Assembly: GCA_038230515.1 (NCBI GenBank)
Contig: JBBRND010000023.1
Location: forward strand, 14,303-78,302
Source: JAPLDB01 sp038230515
GTDB lineage: Bacteria > Bacteroidota > Bacteroidia > AKYH767-A > 2013-40CM-41-45
Length of the DNA: 64,000 nucleotides
Direction: 5' to 3'
Shown: positions 34,846-43,427 of the stretch, one piece after another
How the letters are laid out: every line of letters begins with the position of its first letter
How positions within the stretch are numbered: position 1 is the first letter of the stretch
The notes under the pieces: model-generated
Told to the model about the DNA's origin: nothing
The model's input: only the letters and a program-made list of their open reading frames with translations
Databases searched by the model: none
Made by a program: the position numbers and the translations under genes

Positions 34846-34886
34846 AAACCCCCTGAAGCGATAAAAAGCTTTGGGGGTTTTTCTTT
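34846..34886 (+). terminator. Intrinsic terminator of the 34169 gene
   Basis: AAACCCCC (34846-34853) pairs with GGGGGTTT (34873-34880), with an inner AAGC/GCTT pair and a T run after it. The remaining gap to 35126 holds only low-complexity CTACTGCCTATTGCCAACTG-type sequence. Confidence 0.85.
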
Positions 34887-35126
34887 AAAAATATTTTGTT
34901 ATGGAAAACTATGATAGCTTAAATCAATTCTTCAAAGATTGTAATTGAATAATTCATTGGGAAAATTAAAGGCGAAAGTTTGAATAGAAATCCCGAAGGG
35001 GATTGTAATCACTTCTAACCACGAAAATAAAAGAAAGATTTTTTTTCTGCTACTAAAGAAATTTACAACACTTCATTCTTCGGCTGCTGTTTGCCTACTG
35101 CCTATTGCCAACTGCTTACTTGCTGC

Positions 35127-36677
35127 TCAATGTGCATCCTTAGGCACCGGTGCTCCGCGTTTTATTTTCTGGAGATAGAGGAGGGGGATGGAGACGATGA
35201 AAAACATTCCGGTTAGTTTGAAGCCGTCTATGTAGCTGAGCAGAAATGTTTGTTTGAGTACTGCGCCTTCAATTGCTTTGTATGCCATGGCTGTTGCATC
35301 AGCAACTGCATAACCTTTTGCTATGAAAGTATTGTAGATGCTATTGAACCGCGATTGAAATGCAGGATCATATTGATTGATGTGTTCAAGTAAAATAGAA
35401 CGATGATAACCTGATCGTAAATGAATCATGGTTGTCATTAAAGCAACACCGAATGAGCCGCCAAGCTGCCGCATCATATTATTAAGTCCTGTTCCCTGCG
35501 CCATGTCCTTCGGCTGCAAGCTGCCGAGTGCAAGTGCTGTGAGTGGCACAAACAAAAAGCTGAGTCCGACACCACGCAGAATGAGCGGGATGTAAAAATT
35601 ACTTTCTCCTGAATTAAGGTTTGAATTGCCGAGCGTATAAGTGAACAGGAAAAATAAAATGAATCCAAATGTTGCCATTACTTGCGGAGGAAATTTCTTC
35701 TGCAACATCTTACCGACAAAAGGCATGCAGATGATGGTGGTGAGTCCTCCGGGAATAAGCAGCTCTCCCGTTTGCTGCGCGGTGAAGCCAAGAAGGTTCT
35801 GACAGAAGATCGGGAATATAAATATAGACGCGAACAATCCGAAGCCGAGAATGAAAGTGGTGAACATGCCGATGGCAAGAGAACGGTTTTTCATGATGCG
35901 AAGATTTACCACGGGATGTTCCACTCTTAGCTCCTGATAAATAAATAATGCGAGTGAGATAACGGAGACAATAGAAAGCACTGTTATATATGGGGTGTTG
36001 AACCAGTCCTCACTTTCTCCACGCTCAAGCACAACCTGCAGCGATCCGATGCTGAGCGCGAGAAGAAGTATACCGCCCCAGTCCACGTGATCGCTTTGAG
36101 AGGAGGCGTGCACGGAGTCTTTTACATATCTAAGTGTGAGTAGCAATGCAATGATGCCGAGCGGTATGTTCACAAAGAAAATCCACGGCCATGACCAGTG
36201 ATCAGTAATTACTCCGCCAAGTGTAGGGCCAAATGTGGGACCCACTACAACTCCCAATCCGAACAACGCAGTTGCGGTTCCCATTTGTTCTTTGGGCCAT
36301 GTTTCCATCAAGATAGATTGTGCGGTAGAAAGTAATCCACCACCACCGATACCTTGTATAAATCTGAAAATGATAAGCTCTAAAATATTATGTGCATTGC
36401 CGCAGAAGAAAGAAGCAACGGTGAAGAGAATTATAGAAGCAGCAAAATATGTTCTTCGTCCGTAGCGGTTGCTCAGCCAGCCACTCATCGGCAGTATGAT
36501 TACGTTCGCAACTGCATAGGCAGTTACTACCCAACCCACATCTTCGAGCGTAGCTCCGAGATTTCCCATGATCTGCGGCAGCGACACATTTACTACCGTA
36601 GTATCAATAAGCTCGAGCAGCGATGCAAGTATCACCGTGATGGTGATGATCCATTTATTAAAACCTTTTTCGGGCAT
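35127..36677 (-). CDS. DHA2-family MFS drug efflux permease (EmrB/QacA type)
   Basis: A 516-residue inner-membrane antiporter with 14 predicted helices. Motif ELIDTTVVNVSLPQIMGNLG near residues 18-37 (motif D1), GWLSNRYGRR near 66-75 (motif A), and GVVVGPTFGPTLGGVITDHW near 145-164 (motif C of drug:H+ antiporters). It pumps hydrophobic drugs or toxins using the proton gradient. Last gene of a TetR-TolC-HlyD-MFS operon; with the HlyD and TolC proteins it should form a tripartite pump across both membranes. A 33-bp inverted repeat lies in the 109-bp gap between it and the hlyD-type gene. Confidence 0.94.
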   Translation of the reverse strand: MPEKGFNKWIITITVILASLLELIDTTVVNVSLPQIMGNLGATLEDVGWVVTAYAVANVIILPMSGWLSNRYGRRTYFAASIILFTVASFFCGNAHNILELIIFRFIQGIGGGGLLSTAQSILMETWPKEQMGTATALFGLGVVVGPTFGPTLGGVITDHWSWPWIFFVNIPLGIIALLLTLRYVKDSVHASSQSDHVDWGGILLLALSIGSLQVVLERGESEDWFNTPYITVLSIVSVISLALFIYQELRVEHPVVNLRIMKNRSLAIGMFTTFILGFGLFASIFIFPIFCQNLLGFTAQQTGELLIPGGLTTIICMPFVGKMLQKKFPPQVMATFGFILFFLFTYTLGNSNLNSGESNFYIPLILRGVGLSFLFVPLTALALGSLQPKDMAQGTGLNNMMRQLGGSFGVALMTTMIHLRSGYHRSILLEHINQYDPAFQSRFNSIYNTFIAKGYAVADATAMAYKAIEGAVLKQTFLLSYIDGFKLTGMFFIVSIPLLYLQKIKRGAPVPKDAH

Positions 36678-36684
36678 TGGGTTG

Positions 36685-36778
36685 GTTAATTAAGTTGATT
36701 GGTTGATTAGGTTAATTAAGTTGAAGATGCTTTCGGTTTTTACCAATTAACTCAATCAACCAATTGACCCCAATTAAC
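36685..36778. repeat. Long imperfect inverted repeat between the MFP and MFS genes
   Basis: Arms 36685-36717 and 36745-36778 are complementary over about 33 bp with few mismatches, built of GTTAATT and GATTGGTTGATT blocks. It ends 8 bp before the MFS start codon, so in mRNA it would form a long hairpin right at the ribosome site. Confidence 0.75.
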
Positions 36779-36786
36779 TTTTTTCT

Positions 36787-37830
36787 TCAATCAAGTTTCA
36801 CACTTACTCTCACACTCATTCCGGGTCTCAGCATTGCCAATAAACTTTTATCCCCGCTAAGTTTTATCTTGATAGGAATACGCTGAATTACTTTTACATA
36901 ATTTCCTGTGGCATTATCCGGAGGCAGCAAGCTGAACTTTGCTCCTGTAGCTGCAGCGAAGGAGTAAATAGTTCCTTCAATTTTTTCAGATGGAAATGCA
37001 TCTACTTTTACTTCAACAGGCAAACCGGTTTTCATTTTTTCCAGTTGCGTTTCTTTAAAGTTTGCAATCACAAAAACTCCGTTGTCTGATACAACTGAAA
37101 ACAACGGTGTACCTGCATTTACATATTGTCCTGACTGAATACTTTTCTTTGATGCAAGTCCGGTGGCGGGAGAAATAATAGTAGCATAACTTAACTGAAG
37201 TTTTGCAAAATCAAGATCGGCTTGCCGCTGGGCAATTACACTTTCAGCAACCGTAACCTGTTGCGATGCTGCTTGTCCCTGCATAGAAGCAGCTGATTGT
37301 TGTTTGTTGATGGATTCAAGGTTTGCATCAGCAGAAAGTTTTTCTGCTTTCGCTGCATCAAACTGTTGTTGCGTGATTGCTTTATCATTCAGAAGATTTT
37401 GGTAGCGGTCAAAATCCTGCGTGGCTTTCCACACGCGTATTTTTGCTGACTCTACATTCGATGATGCAGTGGCAACATTCGCCAGAGACGTTCCTGAATT
37501 TGCTTTAGCAACAGAAACATTTGCAACTGCGTTGTCCAATGCAGCTTGTGCCTGCTGAACTTTTATCTGCAGGTCGCGGTCGTCAAGCTTTACCAGCGTA
37601 TCACCTTTGTTCACCTGCTGATTTTCTTCAAAGCGGATTTCGTTTACGTAACCACTCACGCGCGAAAGCACAGGGCTGATGTCTGTATCAAGCTGCGCAT
37701 CATCTGTGTCTTCATGATGCAATGAGTACATATACTTGCTGATGCCGAATGCAGCAGCGCTGATAATTACAAGTGCAAGAATAATAAGCGGTGCTTTTTT
37801 CTTTGGCTTTTTTTCTTCTGAAGTTTCCAT
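36787..37830 (-). CDS. HlyD/EmrA-family periplasmic adaptor
   Basis: A 347-residue membrane fusion protein linking the inner-membrane permease to the outer-membrane channel. A single N-terminal helix (APLIILALVIISAAAFGI) follows a Lys-rich cytosolic tail. Then come the biotinyl-lipoyl half (DTDISPVLSRVSGYVNEIRF), a long coiled-coil hairpin at ~95-210 (AQAALDNAVANVSVAKAN ... ITQQQFDAAKAEKLSADANL), the second lipoyl half (ATIISPATGLASKKSIQSGQ) and a beta-barrel end. This is the EmrA layout. Its start is 36 bp downstream of the TolC-like gene's stop. Confidence 0.93.
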   Translation of the reverse strand: METSEEKKPKKKAPLIILALVIISAAAFGISKYMYSLHHEDTDDAQLDTDISPVLSRVSGYVNEIRFEENQQVNKGDTLVKLDDRDLQIKVQQAQAALDNAVANVSVAKANSGTSLANVATASSNVESAKIRVWKATQDFDRYQNLLNDKAITQQQFDAAKAEKLSADANLESINKQQSAASMQGQAASQQVTVAESVIAQRQADLDFAKLQLSYATIISPATGLASKKSIQSGQYVNAGTPLFSVVSDNGVFVIANFKETQLEKMKTGLPVEVKVDAFPSEKIEGTIYSFAAATGAKFSLLPPDNATGNYVKVIQRIPIKIKLSGDKSLLAMLRPGMSVRVSVKLD

Positions 37831-37865
37831 ATTTTATTTATTGTCTATTGTAGTTTGTTTATTGT

Positions 37866-39194
37866 TTACTTGAGATTTGCTGTCGCCTTCATCAGCTTGT
37901 AATAATTTACTGAAGCATCTGCTTTTGCAAGTGTAAGATTCACTTTTGCCTGGAGCAATGCTGCATCCGCATCTACAAGTTCACTCGTTAATGCAAGTGA
38001 ACTGTGGAAACGTGAGTTTACAATGCGGTAGTTTTCTTCCGCCTGCTGCAAACTGGATTGCATCACTTCTATTTTTTGTTTTGACTGCTGACAGGTGATA
38101 TAACTCTGATTCACTTCCATTTTAATTCCATCTTCCATCATGTGAATACTCTCTTCGCTTTGCTGAAGTTGAATTCGCGAATCAGCCACGTTGTGTTTAT
38201 TGGAGTAGAGATTCATCAGATCCCATGAAAGAACAATTCCTGCATCCCAGGTTGAAACAAATTTATCTTCAGGAGGAATTATTCGTGGGTTAGGCCGTGA
38301 GTCATAATAGTTCGCTGCTACTGCGAGTTGAGGATAGTAGCTGTTCTTCGCAATCTTAAAATTATTTTCAACGGACTTGCTGCGTGTGGACATTGCCTGT
38401 AGATCACTTCTGTTCTTTAGTGCATCACTCAGGTATTCATCCATCGGCTTAAGCGATTCCATTTCTTTTACAATTGCAGAATCAACATTGATGGTTGACT
38501 TCTCATTGTTACCGATCAGGATATTAAAGTTGTAAGTGGCAATAGATAAATTATTCTGAAGATCAATCTGTGTGAGTTCCGTATTGCTTCTTTGCAACTG
38601 AAGTTTCAATACATCATTATGTAATAGGATTCCCTGCTGTTCCATCTTTTGCGATTCGTTGATGCGTTGATCCAACGAACGAAGATTTTCTTCTACGATA
38701 TGGATGGACTTCTGAAGCTTGTATAAATTAAAGTACGAGTTGATAATATTGAATACCACATCATCGTGGTCTTTGCCTGCATCCAGCTTTGTTGCCTGTT
38801 GCAAAAGTTTTTGCGATTCCATTGCATACTTCAGTCTGAATCCACTGAAAACCGTTTCACTTAATGAAACTTTCGCAGAATAATTATTTACATAAACAGG
38901 AAAGAGGGACACCGGTTCAGGCACTCCGGGAAACTGAATCTTTGGTTCGTCAACATCACTCAGTCGCGTGTAACCCGCAGATGCTTTCAAAGAAGGAAGC
39001 GTGAGATCAACGGCTTCTTTATATTTTGTTTCAGCAAGCGCCACTCTGTAAGAAGAAATTTTCAGTTGGCGGTTGTTGTCAACTCCCTGCTTAATCGCCT
39101 GGTAAAGAGTCATTACTTGCGCTTTTGATTTGCTCACAGAAAAAATAACAAAGAGTACAACTATTATTTTCCTGAAGTAGTATTTTGATTTCAT
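37866..39194 (-). CDS. TolC-family outer membrane efflux protein
   Basis: A 442-residue outer-membrane channel with signal peptide 1-25 (ends KSKAQ). It shows the two-fold repeated TolC architecture: long amphipathic helices rich in Gln, Ser and Asn (QRINESQKMEQQGILLHNDV, then LQLQRSNTELTQIDLQNNLS) and beta segments (NYSAKVSLSETVFSGFRLKY; WDAGIVLSWDLMNLYSNKHN). Forms the exit duct for the HlyD/MFS pump encoded downstream. It lies 80 bp downstream of the TetR gene on the same strand. Confidence 0.93.
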   Translation of the reverse strand: MKSKYYFRKIIVVLFVIFSVSKSKAQVMTLYQAIKQGVDNNRQLKISSYRVALAETKYKEAVDLTLPSLKASAGYTRLSDVDEPKIQFPGVPEPVSLFPVYVNNYSAKVSLSETVFSGFRLKYAMESQKLLQQATKLDAGKDHDDVVFNIINSYFNLYKLQKSIHIVEENLRSLDQRINESQKMEQQGILLHNDVLKLQLQRSNTELTQIDLQNNLSIATYNFNILIGNNEKSTINVDSAIVKEMESLKPMDEYLSDALKNRSDLQAMSTRSKSVENNFKIAKNSYYPQLAVAANYYDSRPNPRIIPPEDKFVSTWDAGIVLSWDLMNLYSNKHNVADSRIQLQQSEESIHMMEDGIKMEVNQSYITCQQSKQKIEVMQSSLQQAEENYRIVNSRFHSSLALTSELVDADAALLQAKVNLTLAKADASVNYYKLMKATANLK

Positions 39195-39274
39195 ATTTTA
39201 TTTTTGGCTGTTATCTTTTTGCCTACTGCATATTGCCAACTGTTTACTGTTTTTTTGTTTACCTTTTTCTTTGT

Positions 39275-39901
39275 CTACTGTTTATTGATTTGCAGATGTG
39301 ACCGAAACAATTCTTTGAGATGTGTTTTCAGCCGAACCTTCACTTCATCAGTTGGTATTCCTGTCTTTTCAGGTTTCACGCCAAGCACCCTGCATGTAAG
39401 ATTGTACGAACCGATCACCTGCCAAAGCGTTCCAATGAAGGAAGCCATCATCATCTCCGTATCGATACTTCTGAATTCTTTCTTTTTAATTCCGTCATTG
39501 ATAAGCTGTCGTAACTCGTTAGCATTTTTAGCAAGCGTGACACTGATTGCCTCCGTCAGCTTTGAGCGATTACTCATTCCCATCTCACGGTGAAGGATGC
39601 GGTGCATGTGATGCTTTTCAAAAAAGCGATCTACAAAAAACTCAATCATCATGTTCACCTTCTGCCACGAGCTTATGTCTTCAAGATTCAATGCATGAAT
39701 TTTCCCACGCAAGAAACTGGTGCGGTCTTCAATCAGGGTGCCGAACAACTTTTCTTTCGATCCGAAATAATAAGAGATCATGGCCACGTTCACCTTCGCT
39801 TTCGATGCCAGCTGGCGAACACTGGTATTGTCAAAACCCCGCTCAGCAAAAAGTCCTTCTGCGGCATTCAATATCTTTTCTCTTGCGTCTGGTACTGACA
39901 T
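39275..39901 (-). CDS. TetR-family repressor of the efflux operon
   Basis: A 208-residue regulator. The N-terminal DNA-binding domain at residues 5-52 shows REKILNAAEGLFAERGFDNT, then VRQLASKAKVNVAMISYYFG and SKEKLFGTL, a standard TetR helix-turn-helix. The C-terminal helical region would bind a ligand, probably a pump substrate. First gene of the operon; its own upstream region carries two tandem palindromes at 39929-39961, so autoregulation of the whole operon is expected. Confidence 0.92.
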   Translation of the reverse strand: MSVPDAREKILNAAEGLFAERGFDNTSVRQLASKAKVNVAMISYYFGSKEKLFGTLIEDRTSFLRGKIHALNLEDISSWQKVNMMIEFFVDRFFEKHHMHRILHREMGMSNRSKLTEAISVTLAKNANELRQLINDGIKKKEFRSIDTEMMMASFIGTLWQVIGSYNLTCRVLGVKPEKTGIPTDEVKVRLKTHLKELFRSHLQINKQ

Positions 39902-39928
39902 CTGTTTTTATAAATCGGGCGCAAAACT

Positions 39929-39961
39929 AAACAAGTGTTTAATAAAAGCAAACATTTGTTT
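39929..39961. promoter_or_regulatory. Predicted double operator of the TetR regulator
   Basis: AAACAAGTGTTT (39929-39940) and AAACATTTGTTT (39950-39961) both read AAACA-NN-TGTTT, with centres 21 bp apart. They lie 28-60 bp upstream of the TetR start in the expected promoter zone. Confidence 0.65.
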
Positions 39962-40101
39962 AATTTTTTTCACGGTCTTTTTCCGTTGATAGAAATACTT
40001 CTGATGAAAACACAAACCTTCCTCTTGAATTGTTTGTTCTTTTTAGCGCTTTGGTATTGAAAGAAAATTGTTCTTTATTCGTTCAGGCAAAAGATTTTGA
40101 A

Positions 40102-40109
40102 TAAATTTG
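40102..40109 (+). promoter_or_regulatory. -7 element of the nuoA-K operon
   Basis: TAAATTTG, exact TANNTTTG, 20 bp before the nuoA start at 40130. This supports the start choice and an independent promoter. Confidence 0.6.
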
Positions 40110-40129
40110 CAAGCGCGAAAACGCAACGT

Positions 40130-40501
40130 ATGGAAAACCAGCATCTTCCAAGTGATTTTTTTCCGATTGTACTCCAGTTTATAGTGGCAGCGGGGTTTGT
40201 GGTCTCTACCATGATTGCAAGTCACCTGCTTGGCCCCAAAAGAAAATCAAAAATAAAACTCGACACCTTCGAATGCGGAATCGAATCGCAGGGTAATGCC
40301 CGCGTTCCGTTTTCAGTAAAATATTTCCTTGTAGCAATTCTCTTTGTACTGTTTGACGTGGAAGTAATCTTCATGTATCCATGGGCGGTTAATTTCAAAT
40401 CGCTGGGAATAAACGGAATCATTGAAATGCTCATCTTCATGGCGCTTCTCCTTACGGGCTTCTTCTACATAATAAAAAAGGGCGCATTAAAGTGGGAGTG
40501 A
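40130..40501 (+). CDS. nuoA: NADH-quinone oxidoreductase subunit A
   Basis: A 123-residue membrane subunit of complex I with three transmembrane helices, next to the quinone chamber. The conserved loop KLDTFECGIESQGNARVPFS carries the Cys of the switch region, and FDVEVIFMYPWAV the conserved acidic helix. Start 40130 is preferred over 40097 because the -7 element at 40102-40109 lies between them and the family N-terminus fits. First gene of an eleven-gene operon. Confidence 0.95.
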   Translation: MENQHLPSDFFPIVLQFIVAAGFVVSTMIASHLLGPKRKSKIKLDTFECGIESQGNARVPFSVKYFLVAILFVLFDVEVIFMYPWAVNFKSLGINGIIEMLIFMALLLTGFFYIIKKGALKWE

Positions 40502-40530
40502 AATACACTATAAAATAGAAAAAATAATAC

Positions 40531-41100
40531 GTGGCCGAAATAAGAAAGACATTCGAGAATTCAATAGTAAAGATTGCTGAAATGCCCGAGGGCTATAGCG
40601 GTCCGGGTTTTATGGCTACGTCAATTGATAAGGTTGTTGGTCTTGCGCGTGCGAATTCTCTTTGGCCTCTTCCGTTTGCAACATCGTGCTGCGGAATTGA
40701 ATTCATGGCAACGATGGCTTCCACTTATGACCTTGCAAGATTTGGTTCTGAGCGTTTGTCGTTCTCTCCGCGCCAGGCAGATTTACTGATGGTGATGGGA
40801 ACGATTGCAAAAAAGATGGGACCTGTTCTGAGACAAGTGTATGAGCAGATGGCGGAGCCACGTTGGGTGTTGAGTATGGGAGCATGTGCATCAAGCGGTG
40901 GAATCTTTGATACTTATTCTGTGCTGCAAGGAATTGATAAAATAATTCCTGTTGATGTTTATATTCCGGGCTGTCCTCCGCGACCTGAACAGGTTTTGGA
41001 AGGAGTTCTCAGCATTCAGAAATTGGTAAAGAATGAATCGTTGCGAAGAAGAAATTCGCCTCAGTATAAAGAGTTGCTTGCAGGGTACGGAATCGAATAG
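40531..41100 (+). CDS. nuoB: NADH-quinone oxidoreductase subunit B
   Basis: A 189-residue peripheral-arm subunit carrying cluster N2, the last [4Fe-4S] centre before quinone. Ligands are visible in FATSCCGIEFM (adjacent Cys pair), SMGACASSGG and PGCPPRPEQ. Starts with GTG at 40531. Normal length. Follows nuoA by 29 bp. Confidence 0.96.
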   Translation: MAEIRKTFENSIVKIAEMPEGYSGPGFMATSIDKVVGLARANSLWPLPFATSCCGIEFMATMASTYDLARFGSERLSFSPRQADLLMVMGTIAKKMGPVLRQVYEQMAEPRWVLSMGACASSGGIFDTYSVLQGIDKIIPVDVYIPGCPPRPEQVLEGVLSIQKLVKNESLRRRNSPQYKELLAGYGIE

Positions 41101-41113
41101 AAGATAAAAGACA

Positions 41114-41644
41114 GTGGCTGAAAAATCAACAATAGAAGAAGTAAAAGTTGCGCTGAAAGAAAAATTCAGTGAGCAGATTATTTCTGAAACACTGGAATAT
41201 GATTTTCCGGTTTTCACGATTAAGAAGGAATCACTTTTTGATATCGTGAAATTTCTTTATGACCACGAACAATTTCAATTCCGCTATCTCACTACGGCAT
41301 GCGGCATTCATTACCCGAATACAGAACTTCCGTTCGCGATGATGTACCAGTTGCATAGTTTAACAAACAATCTGCGTATCCGTTTCAAATCATTTACAAA
41401 TGCAAACGATCTTCAGTTTGATTCATTGATTCCGATTTTTTCCGGTGCCAACTGGATGGAGCGCGAAGCATGGGATTTCTACGGAATAAAATTTAAAGGA
41501 CATCCGAATATGACACGTATTCTGAATGTGGAGGACATGGATTACCATCCCATGAGAAAAGAATACAAGGTAGAGGACGAAACGCGCACAGATAAGGATG
41601 ACACGTTGTTCGGAAGATTGGGAAACAGCGAGGTAAAAGTTTAA
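41114..41644 (+). CDS. nuoC: NADH-quinone oxidoreductase subunit C
   Basis: A 176-residue subunit of the complex I connecting module. The signature EREAWDFYGIKFKGHPNMTR is at ~115-134, and the C-terminal DYHPMRKEY follows. GTG start at 41114. Separate from nuoD, not fused as in enterobacteria. Seven bp before nuoD. Confidence 0.95.
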   Translation: MAEKSTIEEVKVALKEKFSEQIISETLEYDFPVFTIKKESLFDIVKFLYDHEQFQFRYLTTACGIHYPNTELPFAMMYQLHSLTNNLRIRFKSFTNANDLQFDSLIPIFSGANWMEREAWDFYGIKFKGHPNMTRILNVEDMDYHPMRKEYKVEDETRTDKDDTLFGRLGNSEVKV

Positions 41645-41650
41645 GCGTAC

Positions 41651-42865
41651 ATGAAAGAACAGGAAACTTCAGTCGCTCATCCTGAGCAAAAGCAGTACAC
41701 CACTTTAAACCTGGGTCCTACGCATCCTGCGACTCATGGTATTTTCCAGAATGTGTTGAAGATGGATGGAGAAATCATTGTTGATTCTGAACCTACCATT
41801 GGATACATTCATCGTGCGTTTGAAAAACTCGGAGAGCACAAACCGTTTTATCAGTTCACAACGATCACCGACCGAATGAACTATTGTTCATCACCCATAA
41901 ACAACATGGGCTGGCACATGACAGTGGAGAAGCTGATCAAATGCGATTTGCCGAAACGAGTGGAGTACATGCGGATCATCATCATGGAACTTGCGCGCAT
42001 TTCCGATCATCTTATCTGCAACAGCGTAATCGGTGTTGACACCGGAGCGATGACAGGTTTTCTTTACATCTTCCAGTGGCGCGAATTCATCTATGAAATT
42101 TACGAAGAGATCTGCGGAGCGCGGCTTACTACTAACATCGGTCGCATCGGTGGTTTTGAACGCGACTTCAGCGAAACTGCATGGAAAAAAATAAAACACT
42201 TCGTCAAAGAATATCCAAAGGGGATGAAGGAGTTTGAAAAATTGCTAGTGCGTAACAGAATTTTTATGGATCGCACCATCGGCACAGGACCCATCAGTGC
42301 GGAGCGTGCGCTGAATTATTCTTTCAGCGGACCAAATCTTCGTGCAGCCGGAGTTGATTACGATGTGCGCGTTATGAATCCATATTCTTCTTACAACGAA
42401 TTTGATTTTCAGATTCCCGTTGGTAAAAACGGAGATACGTATGATCGCTTTATGGTGCGCGAACATGAAATGTGGGAAAGCTTGAGCATCATTCAGCAGG
42501 CGCTTGATAAATTAGAAAAGCTGGAAGACAAAACTTCTTTCCATGCTGATGTTCCTGAATTTTATCTTCCTCCGAAAGAAGATGTGTACAACGATATGGA
42601 AGCATTGATCTACCACTTTAAAATTGTGATGGGAGAAACGGATGTTCCGAAAGGAGAAGTATATCATTGTGTGGAAGGCGGAAATGGAGAGCTTGGATTT
42701 TATCTCATCAGCGATGGAGGCAGACAGCCCTATCGTTTGCATTTACGCAGACCGTGTTTCATTTATTACCAGGCATATTCCGAAATGATAAAGGGCGGAT
42801 TTCTAAGTGATGCAATTCTTACGATGAGTTCGATGAATGTGATAGCGGGGGAGTTGGATGCATAA
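41651..42865 (+). CDS. nuoD: NADH-quinone oxidoreductase subunit D
   Basis: A 404-residue subunit forming the quinone pocket with NuoB. LNLGPTHPATHGIF near residue 15 holds the quinone-site His; the conserved IGYIHRAFEKLGE and the C-terminal LRRPCFIYYQAYSEMIKGGF are in place. Evolutionarily related to the large subunit of NiFe hydrogenase but lacking the metal ligands. Normal length. Confidence 0.97.
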   Translation: MKEQETSVAHPEQKQYTTLNLGPTHPATHGIFQNVLKMDGEIIVDSEPTIGYIHRAFEKLGEHKPFYQFTTITDRMNYCSSPINNMGWHMTVEKLIKCDLPKRVEYMRIIIMELARISDHLICNSVIGVDTGAMTGFLYIFQWREFIYEIYEEICGARLTTNIGRIGGFERDFSETAWKKIKHFVKEYPKGMKEFEKLLVRNRIFMDRTIGTGPISAERALNYSFSGPNLRAAGVDYDVRVMNPYSSYNEFDFQIPVGKNGDTYDRFMVREHEMWESLSIIQQALDKLEKLEDKTSFHADVPEFYLPPKEDVYNDMEALIYHFKIVMGETDVPKGEVYHCVEGGNGELGFYLISDGGRQPYRLHLRRPCFIYYQAYSEMIKGGFLSDAILTMSSMNVIAGELDA

Positions 42866-42879
42866 ATATTTTATTTGAA

Positions 42880-43422
42880 ATGCTGGAAACTAAAAACATA
42901 AAATTTTCTGATGATGCGTTGTCGCTCATACACCGCATTATGAAACGTTACCCCGAAGGAAGGCAGAAGTCAGCAATACTTCCTGTGCTTCATCTTGCGC
43001 AGGCAGAGTTTGACGGATGGTTGAGCGCGCCTGCGATGGACTATGTTGCCTCTATCTTAAAAATTCAACCGATAGAAGTTTATGAAGTAGCATCGTTCTA
43101 TTCGATGTTTAATTTAAAGCCGGTCGGAAAATGTTTGATTGAAGTTTGCAGAACAGGACCTTGCTGGCTGATGGGTGCGGAAGACATTGTAAATTACATT
43201 GAGAAGAAATTAGGAATCAAAGACGGACAAACAACTGAAGACGGAATGTTTACATTGAAAACGGTTGAATGTCTTGCCAGTTGCGGAACCGCACCCATGA
43301 TGCAAATCGGGGAAAAATATCATGAGAATCTTACTACAGAAAAATGTGACATGATATTGAATGACTATAAATCCAAAGGAGAGCGGGTAACGCACTGGAG
43401 AAAAGATTTGGTAAAAGCATAG
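42880..43422 (+). CDS. nuoE: NADH-quinone oxidoreductase subunit E
   Basis: A 180-residue thioredoxin-like subunit holding the [2Fe-2S] cluster N1a of the NADH-oxidising module. Ligands lie in EVCRTGPCWLMGA (two Cys) and ECLASCGTAPMMQ (two Cys). Normal length for the family. Its stop is 5 bp before nuoF. Confidence 0.96.
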   Translation: MLETKNIKFSDDALSLIHRIMKRYPEGRQKSAILPVLHLAQAEFDGWLSAPAMDYVASILKIQPIEVYEVASFYSMFNLKPVGKCLIEVCRTGPCWLMGAEDIVNYIEKKLGIKDGQTTEDGMFTLKTVECLASCGTAPMMQIGEKYHENLTTEKCDMILNDYKSKGERVTHWRKDLVKA

Positions 43423-43427
43423 CAGCT

